Below are positions 54,115-62,922 of a stretch of DNA of 64,000 nucleotides, piece after piece. Made by a program: the position numbers and the translations under genes. Below the pieces are notes generated by a model. That model had not been told where the DNA came from. It did not search any database and saw nothing but the letters and a program-made list of their open reading frames with translations. The stretch's first letter is position 1, and each line of letters begins with the position of its first letter. Origin of the DNA: Gammaproteobacteria bacterium (GTDB lineage: Bacteria > Pseudomonadota > Gammaproteobacteria > UBA4575); assembly GCA_011523795.1 (NCBI GenBank), contig WTFY01000006.1, positions 62,001-126,000 of the forward strand. Direction: 5' to 3'.

Positions 54115-55536
54115 ATGATACGAAAAAATATAAAACGGACGATTGTGTTGGCAATTTCCTTTACAGCTCTGCTGTTAGGTTCGTTGCCAGCCTTCTCGGA
54201 ACAGATGTACATCCCGATACCAAGCTATCGAGTTGGCCCATACGCGGCTGGTGGAACTGGTTATTACGGGGGCATCCTTGATTACTACAACCTGAAGAAC
54301 ATTCGGGATGGAGGTGTAGGCGGTGTCCAGCTCATCTGGTCAGAGTGCGAAACGGAATACGCTGTGGAAAGAGGCGTGGAATGCTACAAGCGCATGAAGG
54401 ACCGTGAAGGTGGTGCGCTATTTTTCGATCCGCTCAGCGTGGGTATAGCAATTGCACTGAACGAAGTAGTGCGTGCGGACAAGATTCCCATGATCACAGT
54501 GAATCACGGCATGAGTGAAACCATGGATGGCGAAGTCTTCCCTTATGTGTTCCCGCTGGGAATGGGTGTTCCGGATGAGTACAACGCGACTGTACGTTTC
54601 ATGGCTCATCTGGTGACAGGGGATAATCCCAACACGGTTGACCTGAAAGCAGCCATGTCTGGTAAGAAAGTGGTTACTTTGTTCCATGGTTCACCCTATG
54701 GAAGAAATGCACTTGAGTACATGGATGCCATGGGTGAGGAATATGGATTCGAGCACCATAAGATTGAGATACCGCATCCTGGTAACGAGCAGGGGTCTCA
54801 GTGGACGCGAATCCGCAAGCTGAAGCCTGACTTCGTGTTCCTGCGTGGTTGGGGCGTGATGAACCCGGTTGCCATTCAGGCAGCCGCCCGAATCGGGTTC
54901 CCGGTTGACCATCTGATTGGAAACATCTGGAGCAACTCTGACGAGGACGTACGGCCAGCCGGCAAGGCAGCGCATGGCTATCAGGCGATTACCACGCACC
55001 CCGCAGGAATCTTTACCAAGGTTCAGCAGGAGATAATTGACATCGTCTATGGAGATGGGAAAGGAGACCTGCAGGACAAAAGCCGTCTGGGTAGTGTGTA
55101 TCACAACTTGGGCATAACGGCTGGAATCATGCACGTGGAAGCCATTATCAATGCGCAAAAACGATGGGGTAACAAAGCCTTGAATGCACGTCAGGTGCGC
55201 TGGGGTTTTGAGAACATCTATTTCGACGAGAAGCGTGTTGAGGAGTTGGGGGCCACCGGGCTGCTTGCACCCATGAAAGTGACGTGCAAGGACCACATCG
55301 GCGGTCATAACTCGAAGTTCCAGAAATACGATGTAGAAAAGAGGCAATGGGAAATCGTGACGCCGTGGATCAAGAGTCAAGCACCACCGGAAATGCTGTA
55401 CAGCTTGGCCGAAATCTACAGATCAGAAAACAAGATCGAAAAGCGTGACTGCAATAACCCAGATGATCGTGACAACTGGACATTGGAAGGTGAACAGCCT
55501 CCGGTACCTGAAGGAGTGAGTACTTGGAGCAGCTAA
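54115..55536 (+). CDS. ABC-type periplasmic substrate-binding protein (LivK-like)
   Basis: 473 residues from the ATG at 54115 (GAGGAG at 54102-54107). Signal peptide ending at PAFSE. The fold is that of branched-chain amino-acid-type binding proteins: YRVGPYAAGGTGYYGGILDY at the start, GVGGVQLIWSECETEY, KKVVTLFHGSPYGRNALEYM and LKPDFVFLRGWGVMNPVAIQ. No permease or ATPase gene is nearby, so it uses a transporter encoded elsewhere or serves as a sensor. Expression from the sigma-54 promoter suggests starvation or substrate induction. The ligand is unknown. Confidence 0.88.
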   Translation: MIRKNIKRTIVLAISFTALLLGSLPAFSEQMYIPIPSYRVGPYAAGGTGYYGGILDYYNLKNIRDGGVGGVQLIWSECETEYAVERGVECYKRMKDREGGALFFDPLSVGIAIALNEVVRADKIPMITVNHGMSETMDGEVFPYVFPLGMGVPDEYNATVRFMAHLVTGDNPNTVDLKAAMSGKKVVTLFHGSPYGRNALEYMDAMGEEYGFEHHKIEIPHPGNEQGSQWTRIRKLKPDFVFLRGWGVMNPVAIQAAARIGFPVDHLIGNIWSNSDEDVRPAGKAAHGYQAITTHPAGIFTKVQQEIIDIVYGDGKGDLQDKSRLGSVYHNLGITAGIMHVEAIINAQKRWGNKALNARQVRWGFENIYFDEKRVEELGATGLLAPMKVTCKDHIGGHNSKFQKYDVEKRQWEIVTPWIKSQAPPEMLYSLAEIYRSENKIEKRDCNNPDDRDNWTLEGEQPPVPEGVSTWSS

Positions 55537-55582
55537 CGATCAGACAAATGATCATGAGAGTTAGCGAGTGTTGATTATTGCG

Positions 55583-55625
55583 AAAATAGCCGGATACAAG
55601 GATGTGGTCCGGCTATATTTGTTCT
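55583..55625 (+). terminator. Rho-independent terminator-like hairpin
   Basis: ATAGCCGGA and TCCGGCTAT pair as a 9-bp stem with a 13-nt loop, followed by ATTTGTT. It lies 50 nt after the binding-protein stop and separates that unit from ribBA. Confidence 0.7.
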
Positions 55626-55724
55626 AATCTGGACTAGTTTGAATGGTCGTCTCGAGAACCTTGATCCGATACATGCGTGAGGTTATGGCCGTAGAGCTTG
55701 TCTGATAATTCTGAGTTTTTAACG

Positions 55725-56966
55725 ATGCCTGAGTGGGAACCCATCAACTTTAGTACGATTTCAGAGGCGCTTGTTGAATTGCGCCGGGGAAATCTCGTGA
55801 TCGTGGTAGATGATGAAAATCGTGAAAACGAGGGTGATTTTGTCGGGGCGGCGGAAAAGTGTACGCCTGAGATGATCAACTTCATGGCTGCTCAGGGGCG
55901 CGGGCTCATTTGTGCTGCGATCACCGAGCAGCGAGCCGAAGAAATCGGTTTGGACCTGATGGTGCCCAAGGATGAAAATAATGCGTTACACGCTACACCC
56001 TTTACGGTATCGGTAGATTTAAAACACGGTACGACTACGGGAATTTCGACAGCAGACCGGGCAAAGACTGTCAAGGCGCTGTCTGACCCGCAAATAACCA
56101 AAGAGGATTTTGCACGGCCTGGCCATGTATTTCCACTCAAGTCAACGGAAGGAGGGATTTTTCAGAGAGAGGGTCATACCGAGGCAGCTACGGACCTGAT
56201 GGGACTGGCCGGCTTGCGAAAGGCTGGTGTGCTGTGTGAAATCCTGAAAGAGGATGGCACCATGGCAAGGCTGCCTGACCTGATGGAGATTGCAAAGCAG
56301 TACAACCTGAAGATCATCACGATCAGGGAGTTGATTCGCTACAGGCTCCGCACGGAGTCCAGGGTAGAGCGCGTGGTGACTGTCCAGCTCCCGACACGGA
56401 GTGGCGAATTCGAATTGATAGCGTTCCGTGACAACTTCACTCATCTGGAACACCTGGCCTTGGTAAAGGGGTCGTGGAGCCAAGATGAAGATGTGCTTGT
56501 CAGAATCCACTCCGAGTGTCTTACTGGAGATGTGTTCCACTCGGCACGGTGCGACTGCGGGGATCAGCTAGAGATTGCCATGCAGCTTGTACAGGAACAG
56601 GAATGCGGCGTGGTGCTGTATATGAGGGAAGAAGGCCGGGGCATTGGTTTGGTCAGCAAACTCAAAGCCTATTCCTTGCAGGAATGCGGGTTTGACACGG
56701 TTCAGGCAAATCGTGCGCTGGGATTTGATGCGGATCAGAGGGATCATTCGGTAGCCGCCCATATGCTTCATGCTCTACATGTGAAGCGTGTTCAGTTGTT
56801 GACCAACAACCCAAACAAGTGCAGCTGGCTGGAGAATTATGGAATAAAGCTGGTGAAGCGTATTCCCATCCTGTCTTCTAGCACCCCGAATAAGTTGGGC
56901 AAGAGCTACATGAAGATAAAAAGGGAGAAGCTGGGCCATATAATTGCTATAGATAAAGAGAAGTAG
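55725..56966 (+). CDS. ribBA: Bifunctional DHBP synthase / GTP cyclohydrolase II
   Basis: 413 residues from the ATG at 55725, which matches the family start better than the TTG at 55698. The RibB half (1-200) has [15 protein letters not shown] and [16 protein letters not shown]. The RibA half has the zinc ligands in [20 protein letters not shown] and the catalytic [10 protein letters not shown]. It makes the two precursors of riboflavin, from ribulose 5-phosphate and GTP. No FMN riboswitch consensus is seen upstream. Placement beside flavin-using enzymes suggests dedicated flavin supply. Confidence 0.93.
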   Translation: MPEWEPINFSTISEALVELRRGNLVIVVDDENRENEGDFVGAAEKCTPEMINFMAAQGRGLICAAITEQRAEEIGLDLMVPKDENNALHATPFTVSVDLKHGTTTGISTADRAKTVKALSDPQITKEDFARPGHVFPLKSTEGGIFQREGHTEAATDLMGLAGLRKAGVLCEILKEDGTMARLPDLMEIAKQYNLKIITIRELIRYRLRTESRVERVVTVQLPTRSGEFELIAFRDNFTHLEHLALVKGSWSQDEDVLVRIHSECLTGDVFHSARCDCGDQLEIAMQLVQEQECGVVLYMREEGRGIGLVSKLKAYSLQECGFDTVQANRALGFDADQRDHSVAAHMLHALHVKRVQLLTNNPNKCSWLENYGIKLVKRIPILSSSTPNKLGKSYMKIKREKLGHIIAIDKEK

Positions 56967-57079
56967 TTGGAGTATGAGTTACCTGTTCGCACTGCAGCAG
57001 ACAATGCATAGTGCAGGGAGCCGAAATTAATTATACTTAGTGCCGTTTTTTATTTTAGTGATTATGAGGAGGCTGACAG

Positions 57080-57268
57080 ATGAGTACTCAAGGTGAATTT
57101 GGTCTGAAGGACGTAACAGCACAAATGATCAAGACTGTTCGCAAGGAAACGCGTGCAGGTACCATAGATTGCAGGGATGCGCTGATTGAAAGCCAGGGAG
57201 ATACGGATAAGGCAATAGAGATACTGAAGCAAAAAGGGATAGGAACACCTAAGAAAGTCTGGGTCTGA
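57080..57268 (+). CDS. Stand-alone EF-Ts N-terminal (UBA/TS-N) domain microprotein
   Basis: 62 residues with a strong GAGGAGG site 7 nt before the ATG. The sequence DVTAQMIKTVRKETRAGTID, CRDALIESQGDTDKAIEILK, QKGIG follows the EF-Ts N-terminal module (V-T-A--VK-LRE-TGAGMMDCKKAL-E-NGD--KAIE-LR-KG) almost position by position. The coiled-coil and dimerisation core of EF-Ts are absent, and the gene ends naturally, so it is not a simple truncation. The module binds EF-Tu in EF-Ts and resembles UBA domains; here a link to EF-Tu or another partner is open. Confidence 0.85.
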   Translation: MSTQGEFGLKDVTAQMIKTVRKETRAGTIDCRDALIESQGDTDKAIEILKQKGIGTPKKVWV

Positions 57269-57284
57269 ACAACGCAGGTGTCTT

Positions 57285-57404
57285 ATGGGTTCTCAGGAGT
57301 TTACAAGGGACTGGATTAGCTTCATTTTGGCAGTAGCAGGCTTTGGCCGTCTGGCAGCAGACTGGGTGATTGAACCTGTCATGCACGCAGCGGCAGGCCG
57401 ATAA
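57285..57404 (+). CDS. 39-residue hydrophobic microprotein
   Basis: AGGTG precedes an ATG at 57285 and the frame reads MGSQEFTRDWISFILAVAGF, GRLAADWVIEPVMHAAAGR. One membrane-compatible helix covers about residues 9-32. It lies 16 nt after the EF-Ts-domain gene and 57 nt before the monooxygenase gene, so it is probably in the same transcript. No known family. Confidence 0.45.
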   Translation: MGSQEFTRDWISFILAVAGFGRLAADWVIEPVMHAAAGR

Positions 57405-57461
57405 ACTAAACAGATGAAAAGTGCAACAGCTTATCGACTAACAAGTGAAATGAGGTGAGAT

Positions 57462-58634
57462 ATGGCGAAATTTCCAAGACTATTACCAAATTCTGAGAAT
57501 CCGCTGAAACCTTCTGCCTGGGTGGAATCGGATCAGGTTGAATTTGCGTACTGGGTGCCAAACATTTCCGGAGGTTTGGTCATCACGACCCTGCCAATGG
57601 ATACTGACTGGACACCGGAAGCAAACATTAAATATGCAAAGGATGCTGAAGCCTCTGGCTTTGCGACTGCGCTGGCACAAACGCGCTGGTTTGCAAGTTA
57701 TGGTGCGGACCATCAGCACGAGGCCTTTACCATTGCAAATGTAATCCTGCAGCACACCGAGAAACTGGAGGTCATCACTGCATGTCATCCGGGGCTATGG
57801 CACCCAGCCATTGTCGCCAAGATGCAAGCCTCCCTGGATTGCTGTACACAAGGGCGTACATCCATCAATATTGTAAGCGGCTGGTTCAAGGGCGAGTACA
57901 CGGGATATGGATTGCCATGGCTCGAACATACTGAGCGATACCGCAGGTCTGAAGAATTCATCCGCATCATGAAAGGGATGTGGACTGAAGAAGAGTTCAC
58001 ATTCTATGGTGACTTTTATCAGATCAATGGTGCGCCTATGCTGCCCAAGCCGCTGCACCGAATCGTGGTGTTCCAGGGAGGAAATTCCAAAGACGCCAGG
58101 AGGATGGCAGGCCGGGTTACCGACGTGCTGTTCATGAACGGCAACACCAATAAAGGTTTCAAGGAGATTATGGATGATTCCAGGGCTGCTGCAGTCGAGT
58201 CAGGCCGTGATCCTAGCGAAATCAACTTCGGATGTAACGGATTCTGCATAGTCCGTGACACGATGGAAGAGGCTACTGAAACACTGCGTGACATTATCGT
58301 CAACGCGGATGTTGAAGCTGTAAAGGGCTTCGGCGAGGCAGTCAAGCAGGCTGGTCGCTCTTCCAAGGAAGGGGAAGGCATGTGGGCGAACTCTTCTTTC
58401 GAAGACCTGGTTCAATATAATGACGGCTTCAAGACCGGTCTTATCGGTACGCCTGAATCAGTTGCAGACCGGATCATCGAGCTCAAGCAGCTTGGTATCA
58501 AGGTTATTCTCACCGGTTACTTGCATTACAACTGGGAGCTGAAGCAATTCGGTGAGAAGGTCATTCCGCTGGTTCGTGAAAAAGAGGAAGACCTGCGCAA
58601 AGGCAGAACTGTTGGCAAGAAAAAGTCAGCGTAA
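57462..58634 (+). CDS. sfnG: Flavin-dependent monooxygenase, SfnG/dimethylsulfone type
   Basis: 390 residues with GAGGTG before the ATG. It belongs to the luciferase-like class; the N-terminus FAYWVPNISGGLVITTLP, then DWTPEANIKYAKDAEASGF and SINIVSGWFKGEYTGYG, resembles dimethylsulfone monooxygenase SfnG and related SsuD/MsuD enzymes. Such enzymes use FMNH2 and oxygen to release sulfur from small organosulfur compounds, here perhaps dimethyl sulfone to methanesulfinate. The symbol is by resemblance; other alkanesulfonate-type substrates are possible. FMN reductase genes flank it. Confidence 0.8.
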   Translation: MAKFPRLLPNSENPLKPSAWVESDQVEFAYWVPNISGGLVITTLPMDTDWTPEANIKYAKDAEASGFATALAQTRWFASYGADHQHEAFTIANVILQHTEKLEVITACHPGLWHPAIVAKMQASLDCCTQGRTSINIVSGWFKGEYTGYGLPWLEHTERYRRSEEFIRIMKGMWTEEEFTFYGDFYQINGAPMLPKPLHRIVVFQGGNSKDARRMAGRVTDVLFMNGNTNKGFKEIMDDSRAAAVESGRDPSEINFGCNGFCIVRDTMEEATETLRDIIVNADVEAVKGFGEAVKQAGRSSKEGEGMWANSSFEDLVQYNDGFKTGLIGTPESVADRIIELKQLGIKVILTGYLHYNWELKQFGEKVIPLVREKEEDLRKGRTVGKKKSA

Positions 58635-58651
58635 CCCTGCCTAGGTTTCAA

Positions 58652-58685
58652 CCGGGAGCTACGGTTAACTTACAATCGTGGCTCC
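58652..58685. repeat. Hairpin behind the monooxygenase gene
   Basis: GGAGCTACG and CGTGGCTCC form a 9-bp stem with one G-T pair and a 13-nt loop, 18 nt after the monooxygenase stop. No T-run follows, but it may end or protect the transcript. Confidence 0.4.
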
Positions 58686-58711
58686 TATGTGGGCTAAAAT
58701 CCAGTTCGATG

Positions 58712-58757
58712 CCAGGACTGTACATGCATCCGGTCGCGGATGCCTGTACGAGTCTGG
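58712..58757. repeat. Long imperfect inverted repeat
   Basis: Two 21-nt arms around a GTCG loop pair over about 19 positions, with one mismatch and two single-base bulges (ends CCAG...CATCCG and CGGATG...CTGG). Located between the monooxygenase gene and the reductase pseudogene. Confidence 0.55.
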
Positions 58758-58788
58758 TGTAACGGGCTTGCAGGTGAACCTGCTTGAC

Positions 58789-58961
58789 TGCTTGGCGTAT
58801 TGGGAGGACTGAGCCGCAAAATTCTGATTGCAATCAACAGTCACCACTCGGAACCAGGTCTGGCAGATTAAGGAATCCTGGAACAGCTTGATCAGCCGGG
58901 TCGCGCGATTGTGAACTTTGTGAGGAGCACCCCGTATGACAAACTGGGCACAGTGGGGCTC
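58789..58961 (+). pseudogene. Internally deleted duplicate of the FMN reductase gene
   Basis: 58789-58837 matches the 5' end of the gene at 59093 (TGCTTGGCGTAT, GGAGGACTGAG, CTGATTGCAATCAA). The next base onward matches that gene from 59521 (CACTCGGAA, AACAGCTTGATCAG, GACAAACTG). The equivalent of 59149-59520, 372 nt or 124 codons, is missing. No start codon remains and an in-frame TAA follows GLAD. It is a dead tandem copy. Confidence 0.85.
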
Positions 58962-59092
58962 CGGGGTCATTCGTACTAAGGAAATTGTTGATAATTTCCG
59001 CTTGAATGTGGGTTGAGTTCGGTACACCATACTCAGTCGGGGACGAAAACAGGTCAGAAACAAGTGCATTAGAATTCGTTTGAGGTATACAA

Positions 59093-59689
59093 ATGAAACT
59101 GCTTGGCGTATCGGGAGGACTGAGTCGCAAGACTCTGATTGCAATCAAGAAGGCACTGGATTCTGCCAAGCGTTATGACAATACCGTTGAAACGGAAGCG
59201 ATCAGTCTCAACGAGTATGATATCCAGTTCTGTGATGCGAGAGATCCGAACAAGTATGAAGGTGATGCGAGGCTTGTCATCGACAAATTTGTGGAGACGG
59301 ATGCCCTGTTGCTTGGCACACCCATGTATCGAGGTACTTACACTGGGCTGCTGAAAAACATGTTTGACCTGATTCCCAATGACGCGCTGTTGGGCAAGCC
59401 GGTTGGGATGATTGCAACAGGCGGAAGTGACCATCACTATCTTGCACTGGAGCATGAAATGAAACCTTTACTGGGGTTTTTCTATGTACACGTGATACCG
59501 GGTAGCGTCTATGCCAACAACAGCCACTACTCGGAATCAGATCTGGTGGATGAAGGGATTCTGGAACAGCTTGATCAGTTGGGTCGTGCGATTGTAAACT
59601 TTGCCAGGATCATCCCGGATGACAAACTGAGCATAGTGGGCCCCCTGGGTCCATCCATACAAAGAAAGTCATTGAAAAAACCTGGTTAA
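59093..59689 (+). CDS. NAD(P)H-dependent FMN reductase (MsuE/SsuE-like)
   Basis: 198 residues, flavodoxin-like fold. Family features are KLLGVSGGLSRKTLIAIKKA for phosphate binding, TPMYRGTYTGLLKNMFDLIP and LLGKPVGMIATGGSDHHYLA, and a long C-terminal helix. It would supply reduced FMN to the monooxygenase at 57462. A broken duplicate of it lies directly upstream. Confidence 0.88.
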   Translation: MKLLGVSGGLSRKTLIAIKKALDSAKRYDNTVETEAISLNEYDIQFCDARDPNKYEGDARLVIDKFVETDALLLGTPMYRGTYTGLLKNMFDLIPNDALLGKPVGMIATGGSDHHYLALEHEMKPLLGFFYVHVIPGSVYANNSHYSESDLVDEGILEQLDQLGRAIVNFARIIPDDKLSIVGPLGPSIQRKSLKKPG

Positions 59690-59737
59690 ACACTATGTTG
59701 TACCTGTAAAACCTATCGCAAGGAGAGAATTGAAAAG

Positions 59738-60043
59738 ATGTCTGACGAAGCACCCAAATACAAGAAATTGCGCCAAACGGTTGATTCTGAGCACTATCGG
59801 ACCGATACGTCTACGTTACTTGCGTACGATGAAGGTACTGGGCAGTTCCTGTTTCGGGCCTTGAATTCCAACTATTTCTTGCAGGACGATCAGAAGGAGA
59901 GCATAGAAGTGTTGGACATGGACGAAGCTGAAAAAGCGTATGACAGAATGCCGAACAAGCATATTTCAAACATTGTTGCGGCATTCCCCAAATACCATGG
60001 AGGCGTGGGTCTAGATACGTACACCAACCTGTATGATGACTAG
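59738..60043 (+). CDS. Hypothetical protein, 101 residues
   Basis: No family recognised. AAGGAGAG precedes the ATG at slightly long spacing. Acidic, soluble, with a YHGGVGLDTYTNLYDD end. It follows the FMN reductase by 48 nt and is probably cotranscribed. The 299 nt after it (to 60342) show no further gene or structured RNA. Confidence 0.6.
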   Translation: MSDEAPKYKKLRQTVDSEHYRTDTSTLLAYDEGTGQFLFRALNSNYFLQDDQKESIEVLDMDEAEKAYDRMPNKHISNIVAAFPKYHGGVGLDTYTNLYDD

Positions 60044-60342
60044 AGTTCAATTGCTGGACAGTCATCATGACATGTGCTGAAGCAGTGCGCGGTTCATAGT
60101 TCTGCTTTCTGGTAGGGTACGTGCGCTGCTGCCTGTGTCCCCATAGCATGTCCAGTGGTTCATGGCAGGCAGGTACTTAGGTCTGGTAACCAAGGAGTCG
60201 AGCCATCTCACACGGAATAGATTCAAATCGGTCTTGCAGGGAAGTCAGTGGTGTTTTTGCCTGCAGCCGGGATTGATTTTGCCGCCTCTTCACGCTGATA
60301 GAAGTGAAAGCCCTGTAAACCTAGGTCAGTGACAGATTGCAA

Positions 60343-60909
60343 ATGAGCAAAGAGAATGTTGAAAGCTTGGGTACTGTGAAAGTTGCGGTGCAGAAAATCA
60401 TCGACCGCGCAGACAAGGATCCCGAGTATGGAAAATTCAAGTACTATGTCAATACGCACTGGGAAGGTGGAACACTCTGCAAGAACCAGATCCGGAGGGA
60501 GCACAAACTGCTCGTAGATGAGCCGGCTGCGTTTGGCGGAACAGACCTGAGCGCCAGCCCTGTGGAGTTAGTGCTGGTTGCCTTGGGATCCTGCCAGCAG
60601 ATCATGCTGGCTGCACTCGCTGCAGTGAGGGGAATACCCCTTGAAGAATGTGACGTCACGCTGAAAGCAGGGCTTGATGTGAGAGGCTTGCTTGGCCTGG
60701 AGTCGGATCAGGAAATTTCTCCGGGGTTTTCCGGAGTAAACTATGAAACCCATATAAAAAGCTCTGCACCAAGAGAGTTGCTGGAGACACTAGTCCGGGA
60801 CGTTGAACGCCAGTGTCCTGTCATGGATATGCTGACCCGGAAGGTTCAGGTAGAGGGATCTACCAAAATCAATGACCAGGAATTTGACCTGTATGCAAAA
60901 CCCACCTGA
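60343..60909 (+). CDS. OsmC/Ohr-family protein
   Basis: 188 residues from the ATG at 60343. The two redox cysteines of the family are in LVALGSCQQIMLAALAAVRG and VERQCPVMDMLTRKV; DLSASPVELVLVAL is the typical preceding segment. OsmC/Ohr proteins reduce organic hydroperoxides with lipoylated or thiol partners. The first 60 residues (to HWEGGTLCKN) are a longer N-terminal part than in plain OsmC. A lipoamide dehydrogenase with its own lipoyl domain follows 165 nt downstream and could be its reductant; that link is inferred. Confidence 0.85.
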   Translation: MSKENVESLGTVKVAVQKIIDRADKDPEYGKFKYYVNTHWEGGTLCKNQIRREHKLLVDEPAAFGGTDLSASPVELVLVALGSCQQIMLAALAAVRGIPLEECDVTLKAGLDVRGLLGLESDQEISPGFSGVNYETHIKSSAPRELLETLVRDVERQCPVMDMLTRKVQVEGSTKINDQEFDLYAKPT

Positions 60910-61074
60910 TCGTTTGGGGCGTTTCAAGAAATCCATAGTGCATACTCTTGCCGTATTTTCGGCCGATTCATCTTACCCGCGAATTGACGTTGGCTGCAGG
61001 TTCTGTCAGTCCGGTTCGCCACATTGAATCCCTAAAAGTTCTCACTTTCCCGTAAGCTGCTGCGAGGAACACAT

Positions 61075-62766
61075 ATGGGCGTATTGCTTGAGGTTTGTAC
61101 ACCTGACCTGAACGGGCCTGACCCCGCACCCGTGGTGGAAATCCCGGTAACTGTAGGTGATGCTGTACAGGCTGGAGATCATCTGATTACGGTAGAGACC
61201 GAGAAGGCTGCTATAGAAATTCCTTCTCCATACACCGGTGTCGTGAAGGAAATTCTGGTTGAGCTGCAGGAGGAAGTGACAGAAGGCAAGGCACTGATAA
61301 AAATCGAGTCGGAAAACGATTCCCGGGTTGAAGTGCGTCAGGGTGCTGAAGTTCCCGAGGGGAACCTCAGCACACAAGTTGTCGTTCTGGGTTCTGGCCC
61401 AGGGGGATATTCATCCGCATTCAGGGCTGCGGACCTGGGCATGAAAGTGGTTCTCGTGGAGCGGCATGACAGTCTTGGGGGTGTTTGCCTGAATACAGGC
61501 TGTATCCCTTCCAAGTCATTGCTGCATGCGGCCAAGGTGTTAAGCGATATGAAGGAGATGCGCAATCTGGGGATACATTTTTCCTCGGTGGAACTGGATG
61601 TACACGAACTGCGCAACTGGAAGGACGGCGTAATCAGCCAGCTGAACCGGGGTCTCAGTACCCTTGCGAAAAAGCGGAAGGTGACCGTGGTTCAGGGTGA
61701 TGGCAAATTTGTTTCATCGACCCAACTGGAAGTCAGGCTTTCAAATGGCGAACGCATCGAAGTGGAATTCGAGCAGGCTATCATTGCCGCGGGATCAGAA
61801 CCGGTGAAAATGTCAGGATTTCCTTACGACGATCCGCGTGTCATTACGTCTACAGAAGCTCTCGAGCCTGACCAGATTCCCGGCAGACTGCTCATTGTGG
61901 GAGGAGGTATCATAGGTCTTGAGATGGCATGCGTGTACCATGAACTGGGTGCAAAAGTCACAATTGTCGAATTGGCAGACTCCCTGATACCCGGTGCAGA
62001 CCCAGATCTCGTGATGCCCTTGCAGAGGCATGTTCAGGGCCTCTATGAAAATATCTTTTTAAGCACCCGGGTTGCAGAGATTGAATCTACCCTGAACGGC
62101 ATGTTTGTCACGTTCAGCGGTCAAGTCTCGCAGAGGAAAGATGTCTTTGATCAGGTGATGGTGGCAGTGGGCAGGCAACCTAACGGCAAGTTGATTGATG
62201 CAGAAAAAGCGGGTGTCGAAGTGGATGAGAAGGGGTTCATACAAACGGATCATCATATGAGGACAAATGTAGGAAATATCTTTGCAGTAGGCGATATAGC
62301 AGGGCCACCCATGCTGGCGCACAAGGCATCACATGAAGGCAAGGTGGCTGCTGAGGTGATTGCAGGAATGGATAGGCAATTTGACGGTGCACTGATTCCT
62401 TCCGTTGCCTATACAGATCCTGAAGTTGCATGGGTTGGAATGACAGAATCTCAGGCAAAGGAATCGGGCATTGAGTATGAAAAAGGGACATTTCCTTGGG
62501 CTGCCAGCGGTCGTGCTTTGAGCCTGGGAAGAAAAGAAGGCCTTACCAAGGTTCTGTTTGACTCGAAGACTGGGAAAATCATAGGGGCAGGAATTGTAGG
62601 GACCAGTGCCGGCGACTTGATTTCAGAGGCTGCCCTTGCGATTGATAAAGGCTGTTCGGCTAATGAGATAGCAAATCTCATCCATCCTCATCCGACGCTT
62701 TCTGAGACGGTAGGATTTGCTGCAGAAGTCGTGGAAGGTACTATTGTGGAGATGTACGTGAAATAA
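61075..62766 (+). CDS. lpdA: Dihydrolipoyl dehydrogenase with N-terminal lipoyl domain
   Basis: 563 residues. A lipoyl domain (1-80) has the lipoylation lysine K44 in VETEKAAIEIP. After a linker comes the E3 flavoenzyme: FAD site VVLGSGPGGYSSAFRAADLG, redox disulfide C138/C143 in GGVCLNTGCIPSK, NAD site LIVGGGIIGLEMACVYHELG, and the C-terminal HPHPTLSETVG with the catalytic His-Glu. It reoxidises dihydrolipoamide with NAD+. No E1 or E2 gene is next to it, so it may serve several complexes or the OsmC protein upstream. Confidence 0.94.
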   Translation: MGVLLEVCTPDLNGPDPAPVVEIPVTVGDAVQAGDHLITVETEKAAIEIPSPYTGVVKEILVELQEEVTEGKALIKIESENDSRVEVRQGAEVPEGNLSTQVVVLGSGPGGYSSAFRAADLGMKVVLVERHDSLGGVCLNTGCIPSKSLLHAAKVLSDMKEMRNLGIHFSSVELDVHELRNWKDGVISQLNRGLSTLAKKRKVTVVQGDGKFVSSTQLEVRLSNGERIEVEFEQAIIAAGSEPVKMSGFPYDDPRVITSTEALEPDQIPGRLLIVGGGIIGLEMACVYHELGAKVTIVELADSLIPGADPDLVMPLQRHVQGLYENIFLSTRVAEIESTLNGMFVTFSGQVSQRKDVFDQVMVAVGRQPNGKLIDAEKAGVEVDEKGFIQTDHHMRTNVGNIFAVGDIAGPPMLAHKASHEGKVAAEVIAGMDRQFDGALIPSVAYTDPEVAWVGMTESQAKESGIEYEKGTFPWAASGRALSLGRKEGLTKVLFDSKTGKIIGAGIVGTSAGDLISEAALAIDKGCSANEIANLIHPHPTLSETVGFAAEVVEGTIVEMYVK

Positions 62767-62890
62767 CCCGGTTTACAGCAGGTGGTGATTGCAGTGGGTA
62801 CTGTGTAATTTTCTTGATGTTCATGACATTCTCACCTATACTGCGCGGCAAGGATTGAAGAGATTTAGACGTTGTTTTACAACGGTTTGC

Positions 62891-62914
62891 AGGGGCCCTG
62901 GTGGGCCCTTTTTA
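62891..62914 (+). terminator. Terminator-like hairpin in the rimP leader
   Basis: GGGCCC, loop TGGT, GGGCCC, then TTTTTATT: a stem of six GC pairs extendable by two, with a T-run. It ends about 9 nt before the rimP ATG, so it may end readthrough from lpdA or act as an attenuator of the rimP-nusA operon, which is often controlled in its leader. Confidence 0.7.
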
Positions 62915-62922
62915 TTGGACGC

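Noticed and set aside
55537-55724. FMN riboswitch before ribBA
   Set aside because: The conserved RFN element sequence is not present; only a terminator-like hairpin is seen.
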